Source: Ampullaceana balthica
Taxonomy: Eukaryota > Mollusca > Gastropoda > Lymnaeidae
Direction: 5' to 3'
Assembly (NCBI GenBank): GCA_944989445.1
Contig: CALYLW010000125.1
Location: forward strand, 434,001-498,000
DNA: 64,000 bases
Shown here: piece by piece, positions 1 through 12,627 of the stretch
Position numbering within the stretch: position 1 is the stretch's first letter
Layout: the number at the start of each line of letters is the position of its first letter
The notes under the pieces: generated by a model
What the model was told of the DNA's origin: nothing
Seen by the model: the letters and a program-made list of their open reading frames with translations, nothing else
Databases searched by the model: none
Translations under genes and position numbers: made by a program

Positions 1-329
1 GAAACGAATGGTATTAATAATAGCGGAGGTGAACATCATCTTACTTTGATAATAACATTTTGGTGTCATTGTTGGAAAAAGAATATTTTTATTGGAGGAC
101 GATCAAGGCCAAAGAAAGTATTTATTTACTTGAAAGCAGGAAAAAAAATATTTTTAAAACGTCCATACAGACGTGTGATATTCATTCGCAATAAATAATA
201 AATTAAATAGATGAGTTTTGTAAAATAAAGGAATAAATACTCAGATTGTTCTGAAAAAATGTTCTCGAACAGCTGGTTGGACTGGCGTAGCTGATGACTT
301 ATGAGGAATTAGAGTCAGTGCATGACTGG

Positions 330-950
330 GAGAAAAAGGTGACATTATGGCATGTGAGTAGAGAGAGAATTAAAGCAAGTGTGAGTGAAAGGGAGTGACA
401 TGGCAATTGAGTAGAGAGAATGATATTAAGCGTGGCAAGAAAAAAGACAGCAAGATGCCATGGGAGGAGAGAGAAAGTGTGTAGGCGTCAGTGAAATGGG
501 ATGACATTATGGCATGGGAGTAGAGAACATGATTGTAGGCTTCGGAGAAATGAGATTACATTATGCCATGGGAGGAGAGAGAATGAGTGTAAGCTTGGAA
601 GGAGAGAGATGTAAGAATGGGAGGACAGAAAATGAGTGTAATCATGGAAGGAGAGAGATGTAAGAATGGGAGGAGAGAGAATGAGTGTAAGCTTTGAAGG
701 AGAGAGATGAAAGAATGGGAGGAGAGAAAATGAGTGTAAGCATGGAAGGAGAGAGATGTAAGAATGGGAGGAGAGAGAATGAGTGTAAGCATGGAAGGAG
801 AGGGATGTAAGAATGGGAGGAGAGAAAATGAGTGTAAGCATGGAAGGAGAGAGATGTAAGAATAGGAGGAGAGAGAATGAGTGTAAGCATGGAAGGAGAG
901 AGTTGTAAGAATGGGAGGAGAGAAAATGAGTGTAAGCGTACTAGAACCGA
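330..950. repeat. GA-rich 49-bp minisatellite
   Basis: From about 560 to 940 a purine-rich unit of 49 bp recurs about eight times; successive GGAAGGAGAGAGATG blocks start at 597, 646 and 695. Between 330 and 560 more diverged units (GGCATGGGAGTAGAGA-like) precede the regular core. Minus-strand open frames of 78 to 117 residues here are repeat artefacts. Confidence 0.9.
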
Positions 951-1197
951 GACGGCATCATGGCATCTGACGAGACAACATTTCTCATTTCAGAGGCGGG
1001 CTGGGAGAGTTGGGGGGGGGGAATATCGGTTCAATTAAGATAGAGAAGCCACAGGGGAGAGAGAAGAGATTACCAGGATAGTTTGGAAATGGGGAGGGGG
1101 TAAATGTTGGCTACTACGTCATCAACTAATTAGGAATGATCCGTCTAAGAAGATGGGGCTCCAAGGCTCCAAGCATGAGCGTGAGGCATGACTTTGC

Positions 1198-2296
1198 AAC
1201 AAATTACTTATATTTTTACATGATAGTGATACCAATACCGTTTAAGTTTAACAAATAACTTATATTTGTACATGATAGTGATACCAATACCGTTTAAGTT
1301 TAACAAATAACTTATATTTGTACATGATAGTGATACCAATACCGTTTAAGTTTAACAAATAACTTATATTTTTACATGATAGTGATACCAATACCGTTTA
1401 AGTTTAACAAATAACTTATATTTTTACATGATAGTGATACCAATACCGTTTAAGTTTAACAAATAACTTATATTTTTACATGATAGTGATACCAATACCG
1501 TTTAAGTTTAACAAATAACTTATATTTTTACATGATAGTGATACCAATACCGTTTAAGTTTAACAAATTACTTATATTTGTACATGATAGTGATACCAAT
1601 ACCGTTTAAGTTTAACAAATAACTTATATTTTTACATGATAGTGATACCAATACCGTTTAAGTTTAACAAATTACTTATATTTCTACATGATAGTGATAC
1701 CAATACCGTTTAAGTTTAACAAATAACTTATATTTTTACATGATAGTGATACCAATACCGTTTAAGTTTAACAAATAACTTATATTTGTACATAATAGTG
1801 ATACCAATACCGTTTAAGTTTAACAAATAACTTATATTTGTACATGATAGTGATACCAATACCGTTTAAGTTTAACAAATAACTTATATTTGTACATGAT
1901 AGTGATACCAATACCGTTTAAGTTTAACAAATAACTTATATTTGTACATGATAGTGATACCAATACCGTTTAAGTTTATCAAATAACGTATATTTTTACA
2001 TGATAGTGATACCAATACCGTTTAAGTTTAACAAATAACTTATATTTTTACATGATAGTGATACCAATACCGTTTAAGTTTAACAAATAACTTATATTTT
2101 TACATGATAGTGATACCAATACCGTTTAAGTTTAACAAATAACTTATATTTGTACATGATAGTGATACCAATACCGTTTAAGTTTAACAAATAACTTATA
2201 TTTGTACATGATAGTGATACCAATATCGTTTAAGTTTAACAAATAACTTATATTTGTACATGATAGTGATACCAATACCGTTTAAGTTTAACAAAT
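1198..2296. repeat. 52-bp satellite array, about 21 copies
   Basis: A highly homogeneous 52-bp unit, readable by its blocks AACAAATAACTTATATTT, CATGATAGTGATACCAATAC and CGTTTAAGTTT, runs without interruption for about 1.1 kb. The main variation is one G/T position (TTTGTAC or TTTTTAC), distributed in runs along the array. No open frame or dyad symmetry is evident. Confidence 0.95.
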
Positions 2297-3221
2297 GAGG
2301 GTTTAACAATTCAGTTACTTGGCGGCATAATACCAGTTAAAATAATGATATATGACATGCTTTTCAAATCACAAAATGTTACATTCGAGACATGAATGAA
2401 AGGGAGAAATGAAACACATGATTTTGGAGGTAATTATCGATTATGCTTGAGGCTGACAGTGTTATCAATTTTAGATCCTGTGTCTGACGAGGAGTGATAA
2501 GAACTTGATGTGACGTCACAGGGATTGTTTTTACGTCATGATGAGATTTGAGGTTAAACCCAAGAGACGAAATTGCTTACTTGAACTTCTAATTTGACTA
2601 AAATTATATTTCAGTGCGTTTTTATGCTGATGAAATTGTTTTTATAGGAAATATTTTTTTTAAGTAATAATCATGGCAATTAAAATTTAGAACTTAATAT
2701 AAAGACGTTTTCTAAAAACTCGTTAATGCCGAAGGTACACAATATTGGTGTGGATGTCCAATTAATTTTTATTTTTTTTTAAATTTAAAAAATTTGAAAT
2801 CCTATCAAATGTAATAAATATTCCATTTGTTATTGAGCTCTGTTCAAGATTAGAGGCAGTCATCGCTTAACAGGGAATGGGCTTGAGTATACATTTCGAT
2901 AAAATAAAAGTATAAATATTCTTGCTTGTCATTTGAGTTGCTTGCTGTAAAATGCTTTAAAAAAAATAAATATCAACTTTACCTCCACTAATTAATTTGT
3001 GACAATTGGCTGGTTTAGTGGTTCTGTAACTATTGAATAGTTCAATGGATCTCTTCAATGGAACTCTTAACTAATGTAATTTTTCAGTAGCTTTATTCCA
3101 TACTTTACCCTCATATCATGCACGAATAAAATGCATGTCAATAAAATTATGCATTTTATATATCGAATAGTAGGTATTTATTATGCAAGGAGAGGTTAGA
3201 AATTTAACATCTTTATTCTAC
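2297..3221. other. unassigned AT-rich sequence
   Basis: No gene, splice-bounded exon or repeat was recognised. A palindromic CRE-type TGACGTCA occurs near 2512, without other promoter signals. Confidence 0.5.
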
Positions 3222-3330
3222 GCACAAGTGTCCGAGTGGTCACATGTGCTCTTCTGCCAGTTGTTCGATGAAGTCTAGACATGATCGTGGTTAGAGTTCA
3301 ACCACAGTAGAGATAACAGCCCGTGGTGGA
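3222..3330 (+). repeat. tRNA-like SINE fragment (candidate)
   Basis: A box-A-like GTCCGAGTGGTCACATG (3230-3246) is followed 47 nt after its end by a box-B-like AGAGTTCAACC (3293-3303), the arrangement of an internal RNA polymerase III promoter. The intervening sequence does not give me a convincing cloverleaf, so a tRNA-derived SINE head is more likely than a tRNA gene. No 3' tail or target duplication was identified. Confidence 0.4.
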
Positions 3331-3417
3331 AGTAATATTGCTTCAGAAGCATGGTAGCAATTGGCTTAACCCAATATCGTGGCATTTAACACTTTATAGG
3401 TTTAATTAAATCATTAA

Positions 3418-3893
3418 AAACAAAGTTTTTGACTGTAAAAAATCCGTCATATATGAGACATAACTAAAAGTGTGGATTACGTTCCATATAATACCTACCG
3501 CGCGACAGACTAACATAAACATTTACAGGTCGGAAAAATGTTATAAAAGTGTGTTCAATATAATACGCACCGCACCGCGCGACTGGAAAATATTAAAAAG
3601 GTTCTTCAATTTAATACGCACCGAGCGACAGACTAGCACAAAAATTTACATGTTACATAGAGATACATAGAGATAAACTAAATATTCAATAATTTAATTA
3701 CGGTATATTCGATCAATCTGAAATTTTGGTATAATTCATTGCTCTGTGACAAAAGTCTATGTGCAAAATTTCAGCTCGATAGCATTACGGAAAGTGGGTC
3801 ATTTTTTTTTACTTTTGTTTTTCTGCGAACGGGACCAAGCACGACATATATCACGACAGACAAGAAAGGCGAAGTTAATATAAGGGATTTAAA
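3418..3893 (+). repeat. R500 dispersed element, single copy
   Basis: This copy begins with AACAAAGTTTTTGACT and ends with GAAGTTAATATAAGGGATTT. It contains the family core (GATCAATCTGAAATTTTGG, then GGTCATTTTTTTTTACTTTTG). It is diverged from the array at 54.3-57.3 kb, and the left subterminal block is mutated to AAATCCGTCATATATGAG. The short frame at 3470-3670 is not considered a gene. Confidence 0.75.
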
Positions 3894-4235
3894 ATGATGT
3901 GGATTATAAGGAATTAATCATGAACATGACGTGAATGTGGTTCTGACGTTGGAGTAAATTACTGTCCTAATATGAACCTTGTATTATTATGTACAAGAGT
4001 TGTTTACACAAAAAAGTAAGTAAGCAAACGTATCATTTGAAAAAAATTAGAATTAAACTTTTTGTGATAAATAACATACTTAGTCTGACAGGTAGGCACT
4101 TTTTCTTTATAAAATATGTCACTGTGCATACAATGGTGTTATTTAGTATATATTAAGTTCGTTAAAATGCATACAAATATCAAAACTATTTGAAGTGTGT
4201 GTGTGTGTCGTTAACTAATTGCACAAATGAGAATC
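3894..4235. other. unassigned sequence
   Basis: Nothing recognised apart from a short (GT)n near 4197-4208. If the exon at 4391-4242 is real, this is the start of its downstream intron. Confidence 0.4.
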
Positions 4236-4241
4236 CCTCAC

Positions 4242-4391
4242 CTCATAGTATTCCGACCAGGCCCTGCGTTTCCTGATATCAATGGGACGTTGTCGAATGG
4301 AAGAATACCTGAAATTTTTCAGCTCATCGGGCCCAACTGACATCGGTACCCGGAGCTTGGAGCCATTCCTCAACTTGACCACAGTATCCAT
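4242..4391 (-). CDS. candidate first coding exon, unrecognised protein
   Basis: On the minus strand an ATG at 4391-4389 in an ideal GCCATGG context opens 50 codons. They end exactly at a strong donor, GAG|GTGAGG (donor GT at 4241-4240), in phase 0. The peptide starts MDTVVKLRNGSKLRV and ends RKRRAWSEYYE; it is polar and basic with no membrane segment. GC content and codon choice stand out from the AT-rich flanks. The same frame is closed by a TGA about 50 nt upstream, and no good acceptor lies between, so I read this as a start exon and not an internal one. Two imperfect copies of a GGATATCA-containing block of about 53 nt lie in the putative 5' UTR. It may begin a second minus-strand gene leaving the window on the left, or be an alternative first exon of the larger gene. 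I do not recognise the family. Confidence 0.5.
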
Positions 4392-7150
4392 GGCTCGCCG
4401 GTCCGACGAATCACCAGCTCGTTGATATCCAGTAAATCACCAACATGTGGATCTCCGGTGAATCGCCCGCTTGCTGATATCCAATTAAACTACAGCAACG
4501 TTACATACTGCGCTAGTATTTAAGTACAATAAAAGCCATCATGGCTTTGGGCAATAAATACCACTATAATAAACGATCAGTTTAGTTAATGGTTGTTACA
4601 AATCAACATCAAAACATGTGTACAGCCTTTTCTCCATAAAACCTTTAACTTGAAACCATTTTTATCGTGTCAATTTTAAAATCACGTATTTTAAATCACA
4701 TGTTTTTTGTTTTAAGGCTAAACGCTTTTTTTTTATTGAATCATTCCGCTGACAGAGAGGCATTAAAATTCGAAGAAATGAAAATTCTGAAAACAGGAAC
4801 ATGTATATTATTACCTTATCTTATTTCACAATATAATAATAACGTTTTATGAAAAAAACATATTTTTATAAGTTTGAAACGGTCCAACAATTTGGTGCAT
4901 GTGTCTGGAATAAGATTTACATTTCCAGGAACATCAAAAGAATATTTTCAATAAAAATCAAAACGTGATTTGAAACACAAGGCAGAAGTAGACAGGCGTT
5001 AATTGGAACAGACTTCATACAATGTCCAACAATAAAAAGTATTTTAAGTATTTTGACTTGAATAGGCATCAGGTGAATGAAAAAAACTTCGACTTGCATA
5101 GGCATCAGAATAACAACTATTGCGAAATAAGCAGACGTCACATAGCTCTAGAAAACTGAAATTTAAAACCAGAGACTGAGTTAAATTATTTATCGCTCAT
5201 GTGTATATTTCAAAGCGCAATCCAATATCATAACGGAAGATCTTCCGAAAGGTCGCCAACCAGCCAATGTAAGTAAAGTCCTCAACACCACACACTTCCA
5301 CTTCAACTACTTGCGGAGTTCTTGAATGAAAAAAGGTAACACGGAGTGGGGGGGGGAGGGATCCAGGGGTGCGCAGTGGGAGCCATGAGGCAGATGGCAA
5401 CAAAAATAATAATGCCAGGATATTACTATTAGAGAAGATAAGATGTTGTCGAGCGAATATTCGTCCTGCTGGGGATGAAATCAAATTTGTTTACAGTGAT
5501 GAAGTGGTTCTAAAACCGATCGAATTCGCGAGCCATTTAGGCTGATTGGGGAGTGGATCTAAAACTGATCAAATTCAGAAGCCGTTCAGGCTGGTTTATG
5601 GGAGTGGGGGTTATCATGAATAAAGTGGGATTATAACACTAACAAAACACCCAAAGACCTTTCAGTTGAATACTACATAATTAGAATTACAACAATGGGG
5701 TTTAGTGTAGCTTTATACAACACGTCTGAACGGTTTCATTTTATTGCTAAATTCCTTGATAAAATTTGACCGACTGGATTCTAGATCAAAGTCTAGCTGA
5801 GTTTTTCTATCTCTCTTAAACTCTGACGACAGTCGATGCGAGTTTTAGAAATGCAGATAAACAGATCGAATCTTTTACTCTTTATATCAGTCTCTTTCAG
5901 TCCACATTGTTCAACGTTTAAAACGCTCCAACAGAAAAGCAATCCGTTCATAAATTATATATAATGCTTGTTTTGTTTTCCTTACCCTTAGAACGGAAGG
6001 AAGACCAGCGGCTTGAAGTGTATTGTCAAGGAAGTTGCAATTGTTTTAAGTGGCTGTCTTATTTCCTTAGTCAAGTGTTATTTAGCGTTGTGCTTTTATT
6101 TTCCTAATAGTAGACTTCATCAGCGCTAAAGATGAGTTCGCTCAAGCTCAATCAATGGACTGTGGGAAATAATTAAATCCCGCTAGATGACTAGGCTACT
6201 GCGTTCAATAAGATGATCTTAACAGATATTAGAAAGTGTTCTGCGCAATTCTGGCTTTTTTATCATCTTAGAGTCAAATAGGGGTGAAGTTTCAACAAAG
6301 AAGTTTGCATTATATGTACAACCTCACATGTCTGAAAAAAAATGTTCTGTCCGAGGAATACGATACAACAACGCCCAAACTTCAGTACAATTCCAATATT
6401 GATGTACAAGTCACATACGGATATACCACTCCAAGCTTGAAAGACAACTCCAAGATAACCCTTTAGAGCCTCTAAATTCTTCTTTACAGTTAGGCAGGTG
6501 AAGTCGCTGTGCGTTGTAGTTTTCAGTCTCTGTTAGGTCATGTATCAAAATGTTAATCCTGCCCAATGCCCAGTGCATCAAACACACAGATATGAGTGCA
6601 AGAGTTCCCTGGACAAGACTTATCCAGCACGTAAATTGGCTTGGAGCAGGTTTTAACATAAAGCCAGTGGGTGACCGCTGTGTGCAAAGATTACCGCGCC
6701 ACAAGCGAGCGGGCCTGTTCCCTTGATTAGCATCGCATTACGAATGCCCCCCTTACAGAGACGGGCTCTCAAAAAAAACGTGGTCTCTCTGTAATACTTT
6801 TCTGCAATAAAATTTTTAAAAATATTTTTTTCCTTCCCCTTGGCACTGAAATCTTTGTATCATATCAATCCTTGCTGCTTTTTTTATGACCACAAAACTA
6901 ATGTATTTTGACATGTATTTGTCTCTTTTATTCCATGCACTTTTCTATGATGACATTGCACTCCCAAAGCAATTAGTCCATCATTTCAAATGTCACGAGA
7001 CATTGTTCTCACTTCATAATTTTGCTTTATATACCGCTGAATATGGCGTAAACATAGCATCTAACTTATATATGTATATATTAAAATATTTCCAGATTTT
7101 ATTGTATTTCAAAATTGTAACCAGTGGAGAAGGACACTTAACATTTCCTA
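4392..7150. other. unassigned sequence
   Basis: No gene is supported. Several GC-richer patches (5210-5480, 6450-6760) hold frames of 90 to 100 codons on the minus strand with no recognisable domain and no consistent splice partners. A strong polypyrimidine-AG acceptor-like site faces minus near 6330 but leads to only 22 codons before a stop. Confidence 0.4.
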
Positions 7151-7154
7151 GTAT

Positions 7155-7345
7155 GAAATGATATTTCCTACTGTGCACTGAAATGGTATACTGTGCAATG
7201 AATAGCCCAACTGTGCACTGAAATCCTAAAATGTGTATTGAAAAACCAAACTTTGCACTGAAATGTTTTACTGTGCTTTGAATAGCCCAACTGTGCACTG
7301 AAATGGTATACTGTACATTGAATAGCCCAAATGTGCACTGATTTC
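7155..7345. repeat. degenerate short tandem repeat (about 20 bp)
   Basis: Variants of ACTGTGCACTGAAATGGTAT alternating with ACTGTGCAATGAATAGCCCA recur about nine times with substitutions. The array is old and imperfect and has no coding signal. Confidence 0.75.
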
Positions 7346-8460
7346 TCTACAGTACATTAAATATCGCATAGTCTTATTTTGCATTGCTAGAATTTGATGG
7401 AGAGAGTATTATGAAGCTAGATTTTTTTAAAGCAGAAAGATGTTTATTATGCACATGGATATATTAATAGCGTCAATGACATCCTACAGAATGGTGTTTT
7501 AAAAAGTTAGTCAATGTGACGAAACGATCAGTTTAGCTGCCGTCCATTCATCACGAAACTTGCGCTGATATCAAATGTTCTAATCGAAATTGAATTTTAA
7601 TGAAACAATCTATTGTATCCAACGGTGTGAATATTTATAAATAGAAACATATTCATAAGTCATACACCAAAGATTAAAGTCAGTTTAATGCTATATAAAA
7701 AGTGACGTTATCATTTGTACCAAATGATTGCGTCCAACAGATCGTAAGTATTAACTTATTAAGATTTGTAATCATTAAAACTTTTAAAATTATAGATAAT
7801 CACAGTCACTTGGTGGTCACATTTTGTTTCCAGGCTCTTGGGTCTCAAACTCTTCCTACGTAGCTTGATACTGACGCCTAACATAAAATAAAGATATGAG
7901 AGTTGGGACACTTTAATATACGCAACATAAAATGGCTACGCAATGCAGTTTTCCAACAAATCGTTTCTTTTTTAGCTGCACCGTTCGTTACTTTGTAGCT
8001 TACGGCGATAAAAGCCCCACAAAGCTAGAAGGATTGGACGCAAGCTGACGCAAAAAGTAAATATTGCAGATTGGCGAGCTCCAAACAGAACACAATAAAA
8101 CTATAGATCTCATGTCCCAAACACACGGTACAATGGACCTAATATATGGACTGTGAAGTTCATTAAATAATGTAAATAAAAAAAATGTTTTTTAGGTTTA
8201 CCAATCACAAACAGGACTTCATAAAATAATAAAAATATATAAATATGTTTTGCGGAGCTTTTACAGTATCCTTTTAGCTACTGAATTGATATTGTGTTTC
8301 AAGAAGATCATACATTATATAAATCTCAACTATCACAGTTTAAAATTAACACAATACAATACAACAATTTAAACCGCAACAATTTCAACAATCTCATTTT
8401 TTTTAAATAGCCGCTGAAACTACACAAATTTAAAGTCACACATCAAATATATTTCTTCAA
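7346..8460. other. unassigned AT-rich sequence
   Basis: No gene or known repeat recognised. Confidence 0.4.
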
Positions 8461-8469
8461 CTATCAATA

Positions 8470-8575
8470 GCTAAGGCATCACATCACATATGACATCACA
8501 TCACATATGACATCACATCACATATGACATCACATCACATATGACATCACATCACATATGACATCACATCACATA
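8470..8575. repeat. 17-bp tandem repeat
   Basis: CATCACATCACATATGA is repeated about six times with no divergence, so the array is recent. Confidence 0.9.
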
Positions 8576-8693
8576 TTATTAGTAATCGGTTTCTTAGTTA
8601 TAATATAGATGGTACTAATGATTTCTTCAGTCTGGAGAACACTTTTCAAATATATTAATTTCTATATTTCTTTTATCATCTTGAGTGGAATAA

Positions 8694-9112
8694 AACAACC
8701 CCGTAACAATAAAGCTTTTGACTATAAATCCCTTATATATGAGACATAACTTAAAGTATTGATTATGTTCCAACGCGAAAATCATTTAACATGTGTCGAC
8801 TTTTGTTTTTCCGCGGGCGGACATTATCTCCCTGGCTTTAAAAACTAGGTCAAAACTCTAGCAGACGACTACTAAACGTTCTAAATAGTGATTTATATAG
8901 ATAAACTAAAAATGCATTAATGTAATAACGGTACGTTCGATCGATCTGAAATTTTGATACGTTGCATTGTTAGATGACACGGGCCCGTGTGCCAAATTTT
9001 AGCTCGATGGCTTCACTGGAAGTGGGTCATTTTCGACTTTTGTTTTTTCGCGGTCGAGGGACGAAGCGACGAAGGACGATTGAGACGGCGGTGAAGTTAA
9101 TATAAGGGATTT
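8694..9112 (+). repeat. R500 dispersed element, single copy
   Basis: A full-length single copy: left end CCGTAACAATAAAGCTTTTG, then AAATCCCTTATATATGAGAC, the conserved core with CGATCGATCTGAAATTTTGA, and right end GAAGTTAATATAAGGGATTT. The left AAATCCCTTATAT and right ATATAAGGGATTT are exact reverse complements. It shows that the element exists outside the tandem array. Confidence 0.85.
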
Positions 9113-9386
9113 AAAAATTCATCCCGGTTGAGTTAGTCTCTTGCTCATGTCGTGAAATGATTTATTTTTAAATTTTTCTGCAAGGGCAGATCACCTTTAT
9201 TTTATTATATCAATAATTAAATTTATTCGACTCTGCGAGTTTTTACGTTAAGTTTTTTCTGGACACATTTGTTTGATGATATCATATTCAAAGCCATCAT
9301 AACCACTCATAGAAAAATATTTGATTCTTTTCGACAGTATGAGGACTTTTTTTTCAAAATTTAATTAATATTCTTTTTTTTAAAAA

Positions 9387-9660
9387 GGGGCCGTCCATAA
9401 AGTACATCACGCTCCAGAGGGGGGAGGGGGTGTAAGAAAGTGTGACAGTTTGTGGCCGGGGGGGGTTCCGGGCATGTGTGACGTCACTGTGTTTTATATT
9501 AGATTTTAATTATTTTGTTAATAAAAACTACATTTTTGTTCGAAAGTGTGACGTACTTTAGCGTGGGGGGGGTGTCCGAGATTTGTGACAGTTTGTGACA
9601 AGTGGGGAGGGGGCAGTTAAAAATTGACAAAAAAGAGTGACGTACTTTATGGACGGCCCC
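9387..9660. mobile_element. MITE with GGGGCCGTCC inverted termini
   Basis: A 274-bp element has termini GGGGCCGTCCATAAAGTAC and, on the right, its near-perfect reverse complement GTACTTTATGGACGGCCCC. It is flanked by AAA on both sides, consistent with a 3-bp target duplication. The interior is G-rich (GTGTGACAGTTTGTG-type subrepeats) and noncoding. Related copies lie at 48181-48450 and near 63635. The TIR and 3-bp duplication suggest a PIF/Harbinger- or ISL2EU-type source, but that assignment is inference. Confidence 0.85.
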
Positions 9661-12350
9661 AAAGCAAATATTAATTAAAATCTCATCACTTTGAAATAAA
9701 TACAATATGCACATCTTCGATACTAAATCTTACCTCCAAAATAATCGACTCAAAATGTTATTATCCAGTAACACAATCATATAGACATAAACCATAAGGC
9801 ACCAACCAATATGAGCCATCCCTCTCCATAAAGAGAATACAAACATAAAAGTAAGTCAGAAGTCAGAACCTCTGGTTTGATTAAAGAAACATGAAAACAT
9901 TAAACGTCATATGTGTACTTGATGAAAATAGTAAACGTCGTATGTGTAGTTCAGTATTAAAAAAATATTTTTTAAAATTTGCCTTAAACCTAAAGAAGTC
10001 ACATAAGCCAAATCACTCCCGTCGTTGTTGTTTTTTTCAAAGGAATCCACCTCAAAAATTTTCAGAACATCTCTCCTTTAATGACTGCCTGAGACGAATC
10101 CCAGCTGTGATATTCATTACAATCAAAACCCAAAAAACGGAATCTCTATACAATTAAAAATTGCACTTCACAGAAGTAAGATTAACAAGAAGACGACTCC
10201 ACTGCTTGGAATTCCAGACGCGGGAATTATTGGGTTAATCACCGAACATTAAAAAAAAATCACCCACTGCATCCTGTCGTCAAAATAGAAAACTTTTGAG
10301 AAACTTCATAACAACAAACATTCACAGCGCCAGCCAACTTTGCCTTGCAAAGATCTTAAGACCAACAGCTCGTCATTGCTCGCTAAGTCACTTTGAAAAA
10401 CAGTTTTAAAACCGCCGCGAACACTTGAGACGTGGAATGAGTGAGACTGCACGGCTACGTGGTCTTCTTACAACTGTAACTTCGGCTCAGTGTTGACTGT
10501 GACACGGACCTGCCAAAAATCTGAGAAGTTCTCGGTGAGTTTCGCTGTGACACAGTTTTGACGAGACACATGATGACCTCACGGTGTTAATAAGTCGCGG
10601 AAGTGGCCGCTAGCTACCACAGGGTTCACTGTTGTTAAGTGGCTGGGAGAACCGTCTCCAAAATGACGGATTATTTTTAAAAAGTCATAGACGAATTTTT
10701 TTTCGGAGGTGTTTTCACCCAGGCTCTGGGAAATTTTGATCAATTCTATGATATTGCACCATATGACATTTTTACCTTCTGAACTTTCTGCAATCTGACA
10801 TTGTAACATCTGACACTTAAGACATGTGCCATTTGAATGCCGTTAAAAATGTGCAGCTTTGCAAATAAAAAACGTTATTTTTATTCAAAACTTTTAGAGA
10901 AATTCAGAATTTACACAACCCCAGTCATTTTAATTTGAGATATTGGCTGAAAAAAACATATTTTTTTACGTGATGGCTACCAACTTAACTTATTACTTAG
11001 CTTCATAAACAAAATTCATTTTTTAAACTCTCAATTCTCAATCCGTTTCAAAATTCCAAAGTCTTATATTTTGACAACACTGCACCAAAGCGGCTTTATA
11101 AGGGGGGAGGGGGGAGGCCTGATTGACGACGATTTAAGAAATGAATAAATTTTATCCTCATAGTTTGTGCATGGGTGTGGGAGGAGGTTTGGCACATTGT
11201 GCATACAGAAAGAGACAGAAAAGTTAAACAATGATTTTAAGAGACATTTTCTCCAGGCGGCAAAAAGATTTATGAAGCAGCTACCTGAAGTGTTCTATCA
11301 TCGTAAGAGCAAGGAATTACTTTTCATTTTCGTAATTCTCTATCAGGAATCAAACACTTTTCCATGAGGTTGGTGGCTCTACATCTCAACCAGGGACCAC
11401 TGCCCCGGACAATGATATGTGCTGTATTAATTTTTAACATCTTTTCTGCTACGCGCGTTAAAATGTCCATCTTTAAAATTTATAAAAAAAATATTGTTTA
11501 TCAAATCAAAGAGAACAGCGGCGAACTTCAGATATCACCCAGCTTTGAGTGTGGACAGAGGAAAGCACAGAAACTTTAAGGATTAATATAAGGTTTACTT
11601 TTGCTATGGTTTGGTGACACAGCGTTAATAAACTTTAAAATATTGTTTACTATCTTATGTAGAAATCATTCACGGTGATCAACTGATCACATGACATTCT
11701 TGAGTTCACAGATTTTAATAGCGTGTCACAGAGCTGGTGCTTACAATTGCCTCAATAGACAAACACAATTTGTTGATAGTATAGCTTAGGAAGGTGTAAC
11801 GGTACCACTAAATGTGAAACTGACACGAAGTGCGCATTTATTCAATGCGTATCATTTTTCTCAGATTACATTCCTACATGCCAACGTAACATTGATAGAA
11901 GAACATGGCACTACGGTGAAATAAGCAAATATGAATCAAAATGTTAGAGCTAAGATCACATATTTCATTTTGGCATTGAATGCGCTTTTCGGTGTGCTTT
12001 TTGCGGACTGTGTGCCGAGGCATTTGACGCTCCTAGTGCCAAGTAAACAGATGGGTTACATTGCTTTCAGTCTATTGCTGCTGGAGGTACTCTACTCTTT
12101 AACAATCGCTTTAACAAGTTCTGCCAGACGCAACCTGTTAAGGGCTATTGACTTACATTAGCTCGTGATCTGAAAATAGCTTTGTATATATTTGTTTCAT
12201 ATTCTAGAACATGTACTTTAGGAACAATCGATTCTCTTCGTTATAAATGTGTCTGTCTATTTGATTCCGTGCCTGTTGTTATATTTGTTTATTATCAATA
12301 TTGCTTTCGTTATTGTTATTATCATTAGTAGTTAGTAGTATTATATCATT
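9661..12350. other. unassigned sequence with weak exon candidates
   Basis: No firm gene. Candidates, all low confidence: a minus-strand signal-peptide-like exon at 9846-9734; a 76-codon plus-strand frame at 11931-12161 with two hydrophobic stretches (about residues 9-25 and 42-61) and a basic tail; and donor- or acceptor-like sites near 10480-10560. None links into a longer coding chain. Confidence 0.35.
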
Positions 12351-12388
12351 CATTTAATTATTTTCATTAGTAGTAGTAGATTCCATAA

Positions 12389-12445
12389 ATTTGTTATTAT
12401 TATTATTATTATTATTGTTCTTGTTTAGCTCGCTAAAGCTAATGA

Positions 12446-12532
<87 letters not shown>

Positions 12533-12534
12533 CA

Positions 12535-12626
<92 letters not shown>
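12389..12626. repeat. (ATT)n and long (TA)n microsatellites
   Basis: An (ATT)n run at about 12391-12415 is followed by about 170 bp of nearly pure TA at 12452-12626, broken once near 12528-12535. The TA tract is self-complementary and prone to extrusion. Open frames of YIYIYI type are artefacts. Confidence 0.95.

Positions 12627-12627
<1 letters not shown>

Noticed and set aside
41..60. Search for bacterial-type operons, ribosome binding sites, riboswitches or Rho-independent terminators over the whole window
   Set aside because: Splice sites, intron lengths and transposon types mark this as animal DNA; such features are not expected and none was seen.
4242..4391. Splicing of exon 3 (34052) directly into this exon
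   Set aside because: Phase would allow it using CGAG|CT or GCGAG|CC, but both acceptors have G at -3 and no polypyrimidine tract.
5197..5484. 95-codon minus frame ending ...VEDFTYIGWLATFRKIF...
   Set aside because: Looks protein-like in part, but the acceptor-like site does not match the phase needed and no family is recognised.
6411..6704. 97-codon minus frame
   Set aside because: No recognisable motif, no consistent splice boundaries, and composition similar to surrounding noncoding DNA.
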